Positions 1 through 5,850 of a stretch of DNA of 14,280 bases are shown here, in pieces. The position numbers and the translations under genes were made by a program. The notes under the pieces are model-generated. The model was not told the DNA's origin and searched no databases. It was given only the letters and a program-made list of their open reading frames with translations. Origin of the DNA: an uncultured Trueperaceae bacterium (GTDB lineage: Bacteria; Deinococcota; Deinococci; Deinococcales; Trueperaceae); the NCBI GenBank assembly GCA_937911855.1, contig CALDPK010000145.1, positions 1 through 14,280 of the forward strand, written 5' to 3'. Every line of letters starts with the position of its first letter. Within the stretch, counting starts at the first letter, position 1.

Positions 1-535
1 CGTAATGTCACCGGATGAGGCAACCGACGCCCTCGTACCGGTCATCGAGGCGAAATACGAGGAACGCGAGCAGGAGCTGGGTGCGGACATGCTGCGTCAG
101 CTGGAGCGGTTCATCGTCCTGCAGGTCGTCGACCAGCACTGGAAGGAACAGCTCCACAACATGGACGTCCTGCGCCAGGGCATCGGCCTGCGCGGTTACG
201 GCCAGCGCAACCCGCTCCAGGAGTATGGCTTCGAGGCGTTCAACCTGTTCGAAGAGATGAACGCGCAGATCAAGCTGGACGTCGCAAGGCTGCTGTTCCG
301 CGTGCAGGTTCAGGTGAACCAGCCGCTGGAACGCGCCCCGCAGCCCCGCCAGGCTGCCCTTACCTACGACGGAGGCGAGGACAGCACTACCGCAACGCCG
401 ATGCCGGTGTTCGGTGGCGCCCCGACAGCGGGCGTGGGCGCCCGCGCCGCCCGTCCGCCGCAGCAGCAGGGCATGAACCGCGCCCAGCGCCGCCGCCAGG
501 AACGGCTGGCCCGCAAGTCCGGCAAGGCCGACTGA
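1..535 (+). CDS. secA: Preprotein translocase ATPase SecA, C-terminal part (5' end outside window)
   Basis: SecA is the cytosolic ATPase motor that pushes unfolded preproteins through SecYEG. Only the last ~178 codons are present; the frame is open from base 2, so the ATG at 5 is internal. The helical scaffold/helical wing region is recognisable from the stretch with LERFIVLQVVDQHWKEQLH, then MDVLRQGIGLRGYGQRNPLQEY and FEAFNLFEEM, which are near-invariant in SecA. After about residue 105 the sequence becomes a low-complexity Pro/Ala/Gly/Gln linker and ends in a basic tail, MNRAQRRRQERLARKSGKAD. The cysteine-rich zinc-binding/SecB-docking tail (CxCxSG...CH/C) of proteobacterial SecA is absent. 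pyrF follows 9 bases after the TGA stop, so the two are probably co-transcribed. The identification is based on sequence motifs known from the family and is very secure. Confidence 0.96.
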   Translation, partial: VMSPDEATDALVPVIEAKYEEREQELGADMLRQLERFIVLQVVDQHWKEQLHNMDVLRQGIGLRGYGQRNPLQEYGFEAFNLFEEMNAQIKLDVARLLFRVQVQVNQPLERAPQPRQAALTYDGGEDSTTATPMPVFGGAPTAGVGARAARPPQQQGMNRAQRRRQERLARKSGKAD

Positions 536-544
536 GCCGCCGGT

Positions 545-1471
545 ATGGCTGAATCGTTCGCCACCAGGCTGCACCACCGGGTGCAGCAGCTCGACTCGCG
601 CATCTGCCTCGGCATCGACCCGCGGCCGGCCCTGCACCGCGATACCGACCCGGAAACCCACGAAGGTGACCCGGCGAAGATCGCCCGGGCGACGGTCGTG
701 TACTTCCGGCAGATAATCGAAGCAACGGCTGACCTGGTCGCCTGCTACAAACCACAGGTCGCCTTCTTCGAATCCCTGGGTATCCCGGGGCTCGTCGCCC
801 TGGCCCAGCTTCAGGCGGACCTGCGGGATCGCGGCATACCGCTCCTGAGTGACGCCAAACGCGGCGACCTGGAGTCAACCGCGGCTGCATACGCCAGCAC
901 CTGGCTGGGCGACGGGGTCTTCTCCAGCGACGCCGTCACCGTGAACCCGTGGATGGGCACCGACAGCCTGCTGCCCTTCACCGACCAGGCGCTGCAGACG
1001 AGCCGCGGCGTGTTCGTCGTTGTCCGCACCTCCAACCCCGGTGGCGCTGACTTCCAGGAGCTGCGGGACGCCTCAGGCGTGACCGTGGCCGAGCACGTCG
1101 CCCGCACGGTCGCTGAGCTCGGCGAAGAAGCCACCCTTGTCGGTGCGGTTGACCCGGCCGGCTATTCGCACATCGGCGCAGTTGTCGGTGCGACCCTGCC
1201 CGCTGATCAGATCAGGGCACTGCGCAAGCTCATGCCGCGTGCGATCTTCCTGCTACCGGGCTACGGCAGTCAGGGCGGCACTGCCGAAGCAGCAGCGGCC
1301 GCGTTCGATTCAGCTGGTCTGGGTGGACTCGTAAGCGCGAGCCGCAGCCTCACCTACTTCGGTTACGAGGCTGACCATGCCGCCATGGCGCGCGAAGCCA
1401 CCATGGCGATGCGGGATGAAGTGAACCAGGCGATCGCCGCCGCTCAGGGTGCTGACGGTACCGCCAGGTAG
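545..1471 (+). CDS. pyrF: Orotidine 5'-phosphate decarboxylase (long, type 2 form)
   Basis: This enzyme catalyses the last step of de novo UMP synthesis, decarboxylating OMP to UMP in the cytosol. The 308-residue length fits the longer 'type 2' OMP decarboxylases of actinobacteria, Deinococcota and others rather than the ~235-residue E. coli type. Visible motifs are the substrate-binding D25 in LGIDPRP, K69 in CYKPQVAFFE, the catalytic charge network DAKRGD (D103, K105, D108) and the phosphate-binding loop LPGYGSQGGT near residue 240. The start is an ATG 9 bases after the secA stop with no clear Shine-Dalgarno, suggesting translational coupling or read-through from secA. Its 3' end overlaps the end of the convergent unknown gene by 28 bp. 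No other pyrimidine gene is in the window. Confidence 0.95.
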   Translation: MAESFATRLHHRVQQLDSRICLGIDPRPALHRDTDPETHEGDPAKIARATVVYFRQIIEATADLVACYKPQVAFFESLGIPGLVALAQLQADLRDRGIPLLSDAKRGDLESTAAAYASTWLGDGVFSSDAVTVNPWMGTDSLLPFTDQALQTSRGVFVVVRTSNPGGADFQELRDASGVTVAEHVARTVAELGEEATLVGAVDPAGYSHIGAVVGATLPADQIRALRKLMPRAIFLLPGYGSQGGTAEAAAAAFDSAGLGGLVSASRSLTYFGYEADHAAMAREATMAMRDEVNQAIAAAQGADGTAR

Positions 1472-2370
1472 TGCCCGATCCTGACGGGCGAGATATTGGT
1501 CCTTATCTGGGTGATCATGCTCAGTATCGACCCAAGCCCGATCTCCTGACCTGAAAACGCCGCCGAGAATTCACTGACGCCCGCAACGTCCGGGGCCGTG
1601 AACTCAAGATAATCCCGCACCTGCTGCTGCTCAACAGCCAGTGGCAGGTGCGGCCGCCATGGGTCTGAAGCCAGCACGTACATCGTGGAATCACCGGTGC
1701 CCACGAACAGGCGCCAGGCGGTAGCGACCGGAGCAAGGGCATAATGCTCGAACTGCACGGCGCAGTTGCCGAGTGAGGCCAGCAGCGGAGCCGGACCATC
1801 GTCAGTCGACGTGCCAGGCTCCACCCGTTTGACCAGCAGGCGCGGATAGCTTGACCAGTTCCAGATGATTCCCAGGAAGGCAACTTCCCGTGTTTCCTCA
1901 TGGGCGATTATCGCCACGGGCCGCACGGCGGAACCGACCAGTTCGAGGACGTGGCTCAGGTCACTTACGGGGTCTGCCCCATTGAGTTCCTCGCGGTCAG
2001 CTTCAGTGAGTTCCAGCCCGTACCAGTCCAGGAAACGGCTGAGCATGGCCTGCCAGGTGGCTGTTGCCAGCTCGCCAGCCTGCCAGTCGTCCGGAAGCAG
2101 ATCCCGGCCCACGAGGAACTCAACAGCGCTGTAACCGGCCTGGTCTTCGGCCAGCGGCACATTGACGTGGTAGCGCCAGGCAGGCAGGGCCGGCTCGACA
2201 AGTTCGATCGCACCGTAGAACAGCTGCGCAGCGCGACTGCCTGCTGGCATGTCTGCCGGCAAGCCGCGGTCAAGCTGACCGAGCTCATGCTCGCAGGCTG
2301 CGAACGCGCGTGTACCGACAAGGATGATTCCCGCCAGCAGGATCAGCAGCTTCAGCAACCGTCCGTTCAT
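1444..2370 (-). CDS. Secreted protein of unknown function (308 aa)
   Basis: I do not recognise this family. The N-terminus is a classical export signal: basic MNGRLLK, a hydrophobic core LLILLAGIILVG, and a likely signal peptidase I site after AFA at residues 22-24. The residues before Cys26 (F-A-A-C) are a poor lipobox, so a lipoprotein is possible but not favoured. The mature part is acidic and rich in Trp/Tyr/Leu and contains only two cysteines, C26 and C203 (in SLGNCAVQFEHY), which could form a disulfide. No catalytic motif is evident. The start ATG has no Shine-Dalgarno; it lies in the centre of a 14-bp palindrome and 8 bases after an extended -10-like TGGTACGAT. Upstream on the same strand is a lipoprotein gene that ends in an intrinsic terminator, so this gene is probably its own transcription unit. 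Its 3' end overlaps pyrF by 28 bp. Confidence 0.72.
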   Translation of the reverse strand: MNGRLLKLLILLAGIILVGTRAFAACEHELGQLDRGLPADMPAGSRAAQLFYGAIELVEPALPAWRYHVNVPLAEDQAGYSAVEFLVGRDLLPDDWQAGELATATWQAMLSRFLDWYGLELTEADREELNGADPVSDLSHVLELVGSAVRPVAIIAHEETREVAFLGIIWNWSSYPRLLVKRVEPGTSTDDGPAPLLASLGNCAVQFEHYALAPVATAWRLFVGTGDSTMYVLASDPWRPHLPLAVEQQQVRDYLEFTAPDVAGVSEFSAAFSGQEIGLGSILSMITQIRTNISPVRIGHYLAVPSAP

Positions 2371-2376
2371 GAACGG
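2363..2376. repeat. Perfect 14-bp palindrome centred on a start codon
   Basis: CCGTTCATGAACGG equals its own reverse complement, and the minus-strand ATG of the unknown secreted protein is at its centre (2370-2368). It could be an operator or an RNA hairpin, but a chance palindrome cannot be excluded. Function is inference. Confidence 0.45.
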
Positions 2377-2378
2377 TA

Positions 2379-2387
2379 ATCGTACCA
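2379..2387 (-). promoter_or_regulatory. Extended -10-like box directly upstream of the unknown secreted protein
   Basis: On the minus strand TGG-TACGAT (TACGAT at 2384-2379, TGG at 2387-2385) lies 8 bases before the ATG at 2370. TACGAT matches 4 of 6 bases of TATAAT and carries the upstream TGn. No -35 is obvious at 16-18 bases. Transcription from it would start at or within a few bases of the ATG, giving a nearly leaderless mRNA. Confidence 0.4.
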
Positions 2388-2400
2388 GTCAAGGGGCATG

Positions 2401-2438
2401 AAAAAGCCGGTCGGACTGCTGTTGAGTACCCGACCGGC
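2401..2438 (-). terminator. Intrinsic terminator of the lipoprotein gene
   Basis: On the minus strand a perfect 9-bp stem (GCCGGTCGG/CCGACCGGC, arms at 2438-2430 and 2414-2406) closes a 15-base loop and is followed immediately by TTTTT (2405-2401). It lies 31 bases beyond the lipoprotein stop codon (2470-2472). It should separate the lipoprotein transcript from the downstream secreted-protein gene. It is the only clear Rho-independent terminator in the window. Confidence 0.82.
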
Positions 2439-2469
2439 AGTTGGGCCCGTGGACCCTGTGAAGGTCAGT

Positions 2470-3354
2470 TCACCTGACCGTGAGTGTGAAGCGTGCGTTG
2501 CCGGCTGCGGCAGCACGCGTGTCATTGAAGCTGCGTACCTGGATGAAGACGTTATTCGTGGGAGCACCCAGATTCAGAAAGTCACTTTCGGCGTTCAGCG
2601 TGCCTCGCAGTACATCGCCCTCGTATACGCGGGCTTCAAAGGCCATGTCACCGGCCGCCACTGCAGAACCTGTTTCGGTGAAGGTAACGGTAGCCGTATT
2701 GTCTGCAGCCCGGTACCACTGTTCAGCTCCACTCAGTGAGATGGCTCCTACTTCAGTTCCGTCGTCACCCAGTTCGATTCTTACGGCCTCACTGCGGGTC
2801 GCTCCGCCTTCACGGTCGAAATCCCGGCCGAATACATAGAGGTCGAACTCTGCACCGCTGCCCGTGGCGTTCACGCGCACGTAGCGGCTGGACCCTGCGT
2901 CATCACCGGCGATGGCTATGCAGGGACCGGAGCAGGTGTAATCGATACCGATAGACTGAGCCGGTTCCACTCCTGTGACGGTTGCGGGCGATGCGTCGAT
3001 GGCGCGGGGTTCGTCGAACCAGCCCGGAGCCACGCTCCTGAGGATCTCCCGCTCCTGGACACCGCTGACGCTGTACAGCATCAGCGATGAGACACCATTC
3101 GCATCACGGGCCTCGAACCAGACGACGTCGCTCTCGGCGACGCTCGCCGGGATGTTCACAAGGAACAGTTCGCTGCTGTTCGAACCCACAGTGACATTCA
3201 CTGCGGCCGGATCAGTGGCCGTGCGCGCGGTGACCTCACGGGCCTCTTCGTTGGGGAAAGGACCGACGTCCACGGAACCGGAAAACGAGCAGGCACCCAG
3301 AATCAGGGCACTTGCGGCCAACCCGGGAATCGTAAGCATTCTCTTCAATTTCAT
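2470..3354 (-). CDS. Putative lipoprotein with beta-rich domains, function unknown
   Basis: The protein has 294 residues starting at the ATG at 3354, chosen because GGGAGGT (3367-3361) precedes it at ideal spacing; an upstream in-frame start at 3417 would bury the signal peptide. The N-terminus is a type II signal sequence: basic MKLKR, a hydrophobic core, and a lipobox L19-G20-A21 before Cys22, so the mature protein should be lipid-anchored to the outer face of a membrane. The mature region is rich in Ser, Thr, Val, Ala and Asp with alternating strand-like segments, and has a close cysteine pair in CSGPC (C141, C145) that may form a disulfide. The last ~95 residues resemble a small beta-sandwich of the kind found in bacterial pre-peptidase C-terminal (PPC) domains. 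That resemblance is weak and from pattern only. It lies downstream of fakA and is ended by the intrinsic terminator at 2401-2438. No enzymatic motif is seen. Confidence 0.78.
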   Translation of the reverse strand: MKLKRMLTIPGLAASALILGACSFSGSVDVGPFPNEEAREVTARTATDPAAVNVTVGSNSSELFLVNIPASVAESDVVWFEARDANGVSSLMLYSVSGVQEREILRSVAPGWFDEPRAIDASPATVTGVEPAQSIGIDYTCSGPCIAIAGDDAGSSRYVRVNATGSGAEFDLYVFGRDFDREGGATRSEAVRIELGDDGTEVGAISLSGAEQWYRAADNTATVTFTETGSAVAAGDMAFEARVYEGDVLRGTLNAESDFLNLGAPTNNVFIQVRSFNDTRAAAAGNARFTLTVR

Positions 3355-3360
3355 TTTGTA

Positions 3361-3367
3361 CCTCCCG
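3361..3367 (-). promoter_or_regulatory. Ribosome binding site deciding the lipoprotein start
   Basis: GGGAGGT on the minus strand lies 6 bases upstream of the ATG at 3354. It makes this start far better supported than the upstream in-frame ATG at 3417, which has no such site. Confidence 0.8.
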
Positions 3368-3463
3368 CATTCCAATCTAGGCAGCGGGCAGGCAGCAGAC
3401 TTGCGCGTATCCCCCAATCGATCATGAGGGAACGTTAATGCAGGAGCCGCTTTTCGGGACGGC

Positions 3464-5062
3464 TTATTCCAGGATCATCACGAACGGATAGGAATCAGGT
3501 GCGCCCGGGTGAAGCTCGATCTCCAGGTCAGGGAACTTCTGTTCCAGGTCAGCCATCATCTCGTCGGCACTGTCGGCCTCGATGGTGGAGTTGTGGAACA
3601 GGGTCGCCAGTTCATAGTCCTGACCGTGCTGTTCCAGAAGCGCGAACAGTGCGTCGCGTGGCGTGGCGGCAGTGACGATCAGGTCGCCGTCGACCAGTCC
3701 GATGCTGTCCCCTTCGCTCACGTCCACACCGTCGATGCTGGCGGTGCGGGTCGCCTCGGTTACCTCGAAAGTGGCCGAGCCGGCCATGTTCTGCTCCATC
3801 GAATCCCAGTCGTCTGCAAGTTTGCTGTCCGGGTTGAACTCGATGGCGACTGCCAGGCCCTGACCGTAAGTGCGCGTGGGCAGCACTTTCACGACCCGGT
3901 CCGTCACGATGTCCGCGACACGCTGAGCAGCGAGGATGATGTTCGAGTTGTTCGGCAGGATGACGACCTCGGCCGCCGGCACGCTGCGGACGGCGTCAGC
4001 GATGTCTTCCACGCTGGGGTTGCGGGTCTGGCCTCCCCCGACGACGCGGGCACCGAACGCACGGAACGCCTTGCTTATCCCATAGCCGTCAGCTACTGCC
4101 ACCATGCCGGAAGTCTGCGCCAGTTCGTCACTCAGGTCGGCACCGGCCAGGATCTCGGAATGCTGTTCGCTCATGTCCTCGACCTTGGTCTGCACCATGC
4201 GCCCATACCGGGCGACGGTTCCGAGCAGGGCTTCGGGTTCCTGGGTGTGGATGTGACCCTTGATGAATCCTTCGGCTCCGACTACGAGCAGCGAATCACC
4301 GAACGGCTGTACCATCTCGCGGATCTCGGCAGCTGAAACGGTAGCGTCGGCAAGCAGGAATTCGGTGCAGAAGCCGAGCTCGGCCTCGTCGAACTGAAGC
4401 TGCGCGCGGTTGGTCACTTCCGGTGGAGGTGGCAGGTCCCGACCTTCGAAGTGGGCGATCATGCCTTCGAAGATGCGCAGCAGCCCGAGGCCGCCGGCAT
4501 CGACCACGCCGGCCTGTTTCAGGAGCGGCAGCATCTCCGGCGTCTGCTTCAGCGCTTCCATGCCGCCGCGATGCGCGTGGCGCAGCACTTCGAGCGGACG
4601 CTTGTCACATGCAGCCTCGGCAGCGTCGGCAAGGCGCGATACGACTGTGAGGATGGTGCCCTCGACGGGCTTGAGTACGGCGGCATAGGCGGACTTGGTA
4701 GCCGACTTCAGCGCGCTGACCAGGTTGCTGCTGTCAAGCGAGGAGTGACTGCGTACGCTGTCGGCGAATCCCTTGAGTATCTGCGACAGGATGACACCCG
4801 AGTTGCCGCGGGCGCCCAGCAGGGAGCCGTAGGACAGTGCCTTGGCGACACCTTCCATTGTTACGGTTTCAAGGTCGCCGAACTGGCGCCTTACCGACTG
4901 CAGCGTCAGGTGCATGTTGGTGCCGGTATCACCGTCGGGCACCGGGTAGACGTTCAGGGCATTGACTTCATCGACATGCACACCGAGCCAGTCGGTTGCG
5001 AAAGAAAATGCTTCGAGGAGCTCTCCGGCCGTGAAGGCAGGTACAGCGGCAGTGTCAGCCAC
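3464..5062 (-). CDS. fakA: FakA-like fatty acid kinase / DAK2 (DhaL) domain protein
   Basis: FakA-type kinases phosphorylate fatty acids presented by a FakB (DegV-family) carrier, feeding exogenous or recycled fatty acids into phospholipid synthesis. With the GTG start at 5062 the protein is 532 residues, the usual size. The N-terminal DAK2/DhaL nucleotide-binding domain (about 10-205) shows PVPDGDTGTNM with Mg-binding Asp43/Asp45 and GARGNSGVILSQ at 83-94. The middle domain has FCTEF (E234) and GHIHTQEPE (H270, H272), matching the essential Glu/His/His described for Staphylococcus FakA. The C-terminal domain ends YPFVMILE, as is typical. I prefer the GTG because AGGAGG lies 5 bases upstream; the ATG at 5119 would add 19 unlike residues. 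No fakB/degV gene is in the window, so the partner must be encoded elsewhere. The next gene downstream, 109 bp on, is a lipoprotein. Confidence 0.9.
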   Translation of the reverse strand: MADTAAVPAFTAGELLEAFSFATDWLGVHVDEVNALNVYPVPDGDTGTNMHLTLQSVRRQFGDLETVTMEGVAKALSYGSLLGARGNSGVILSQILKGFADSVRSHSSLDSSNLVSALKSATKSAYAAVLKPVEGTILTVVSRLADAAEAACDKRPLEVLRHAHRGGMEALKQTPEMLPLLKQAGVVDAGGLGLLRIFEGMIAHFEGRDLPPPPEVTNRAQLQFDEAELGFCTEFLLADATVSAAEIREMVQPFGDSLLVVGAEGFIKGHIHTQEPEALLGTVARYGRMVQTKVEDMSEQHSEILAGADLSDELAQTSGMVAVADGYGISKAFRAFGARVVGGGQTRNPSVEDIADAVRSVPAAEVVILPNNSNIILAAQRVADIVTDRVVKVLPTRTYGQGLAVAIEFNPDSKLADDWDSMEQNMAGSATFEVTEATRTASIDGVDVSEGDSIGLVDGDLIVTAATPRDALFALLEQHGQDYELATLFHNSTIEADSADEMMADLEQKFPDLEIELHPGAPDSYPFVMILE

Positions 5063-5067
5063 GATGT

Positions 5068-5073
5068 CCTCCT
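5068..5073 (-). promoter_or_regulatory. Shine-Dalgarno that fixes the GTG start of fakA
   Basis: AGGAGG on the minus strand is separated by 5 bases (ACATC) from the GTG at 5062. The alternative ATG at 5119 has no comparable site. Confidence 0.8.
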
Positions 5074-5076
5074 GGG

Positions 5077-5094
5077 CTGTGCGGGCGGGCACAG
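5077..5094 (-). promoter_or_regulatory. Small hairpin in the fakA leader next to the ribosome binding site
   Basis: On the minus strand CTGTGC-CCGCCC-GCACAG forms a perfect 6-bp stem with a 6-base loop that ends 3 bases before the AGGAGG of fakA. It may tune ribosome access. Function is inference, and a chance hairpin in GC-rich DNA is possible. Confidence 0.35.
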
Positions 5095-5130
5095 TCCCCT
5101 GTTGATACGTACAAGTCACACATTCCGAAC

Positions 5131-5136
5131 ATCATA
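5131..5136 (-). promoter_or_regulatory. Candidate -10 box for fakA
   Basis: TATGAT on the minus strand (5 of 6 bases of TATAAT) lies in the locally AT-richer 98-bp gap between the HMA-like gene and fakA. It would give a leader of roughly 60 nt. No good -35 is visible 16-18 bases upstream, so confidence is limited. Confidence 0.35.
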
Positions 5137-5160
5137 CATGCGTCCCTCGGCTGTTGCCGT

Positions 5161-5373
5161 TCACTCCATGCCGGCCAGGAAACCGATGCGCCGGAGCGCG
5201 CGGATCAGGTCCATGACGGTCAACTCGGTCGCATCGTACTCAACGACCGCCTGACTGTCCGTACCTGCCTCCACATTCATGACGCCGGGTACCGCAAGCA
5301 GTGTTTCGGACACCATTGCCGCTGAGTCCGGCGTCTCCATGCCCCTCACGCCCAGCAGGACGCGCTGCTTCAC
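5161..5373 (-). CDS. Small HMA-like (ferredoxin-fold) protein lacking the metal-binding CxxC
   Basis: This is a 70-residue protein whose pattern follows the heavy-metal-associated (HMA, Atx1/CopZ-like) fold: strand LLGVRGM, helix with SETLLAVPGVMNVEA, strand QAVVEYDA, then helix LTVMDLIRALRRIGF. In HMA proteins the first loop reads GMxCxxC, whose cysteines bind Cu(I) or another soft metal. Here it reads GMETPDS and there is no cysteine at all in the protein. It therefore probably does not carry copper; a degenerate HMA domain used for binding or regulation is an inference. The start is a GTG overlapping the stop of the GNAT gene by 4 bases (GTGA), indicating tight translational coupling. fakA follows 98 bp downstream on the same strand. 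Membership of the HMA superfamily is likely but based on pattern only. Confidence 0.68.
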   Translation of the reverse strand: MKQRVLLGVRGMETPDSAAMVSETLLAVPGVMNVEAGTDSQAVVEYDATELTVMDLIRALRRIGFLAGME

Positions 5374-5843
5374 TGTGCGGCCGCCTGACCGCGAGAACCC
5401 AGGACCCGCTCGAACATCCTTACCCGGGCCGGCCTGAAGTCGGTTGCTTCCAGGGCCTCAGCGCCCCGGCTGTCAGCGTCTGGCAGTTCCGCAAGCAGGT
5501 CGTAGACGCCAGCGTCGTAGGCGCTTTTCACCAGCGCAGCCAGCAGCGCTTCACGCGCGGGCATGTCGTCAGGGTCCCGGGTCGCCAGGCGCTCCATCCG
5601 CACGAGCGGGCGTCCACCCGTCCAGATGGCCGTAGCCAGCACGAAACCCCGTGGTTCACCGTCAAGCTCGGCCACGAACGAATGGCCCGTGCGCGAGTGG
5701 AAGCTGGCGCTGCCAGCACTTGCAGTAGTCGACGTGCCGAGCGCGGCAGAGTAACCGGCGTCGATCGCTTCGATGATCTCCGCGTCATCCCCTGTCAGCG
5801 CCCTGACCCGGTAAAGCTGTCGCTTGTCGCTCATGCCGCTCAT
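5370..5843 (-). CDS. GNAT-family acetyltransferase, DUF1999 type
   Basis: The likely start is the ATG at 5843, 7 bases after the truA stop; the ATG at 5834 is almost equally good, and neither has a strong Shine-Dalgarno. The product is about 157 residues. The core FHSRTGHSFVAELDGEPRGFVLA, read as two pieces (RTGHSF and GEPRGFVLA), is typical of a GNAT beta-strand pair, followed by ALLAALVKSAYDAGVYDLLAEL, and the end contains VLGSRG. From memory these segments closely match a Thermus thermophilus structural-genomics protein annotated DUF1999, a GNAT-like fold. GNAT enzymes transfer acyl groups from acyl-CoA; the acceptor here is unknown. The classical acetyl-CoA loop (Q/RxxGxG/A) is not obvious, so acyltransferase activity is uncertain. 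The gene lies between truA and the HMA-like gene, with which it overlaps by 4 bases. Confidence 0.76.
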   Translation of the reverse strand: MSGMSDKRQLYRVRALTGDDAEIIEAIDAGYSAALGTSTTASAGSASFHSRTGHSFVAELDGEPRGFVLATAIWTGGRPLVRMERLATRDPDDMPAREALLAALVKSAYDAGVYDLLAELPDADSRGAEALEATDFRPARVRMFERVLGSRGQAAAQ

Positions 5844-5850
5844 TGTGTCA

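Noticed and set aside
3440..3463. Possible terminator after fakA (AGCCG...CGGCT on the minus strand)
   Set aside because: Only a 5-bp stem with a 10-base loop and no T tract; too weak to call.
3355..3463. Promoter of the lipoprotein gene
   Set aside because: A TAGATT-like hexamer upstream of the ribosome binding site matches only 4 of 6 bases and lacks a -35; the gene may be read from fakA.
3509..4336. Plus-strand open frame of 275 codons opposite fakA
   Set aside because: Shadow frame with no motif; fakA on the minus strand explains the region fully.
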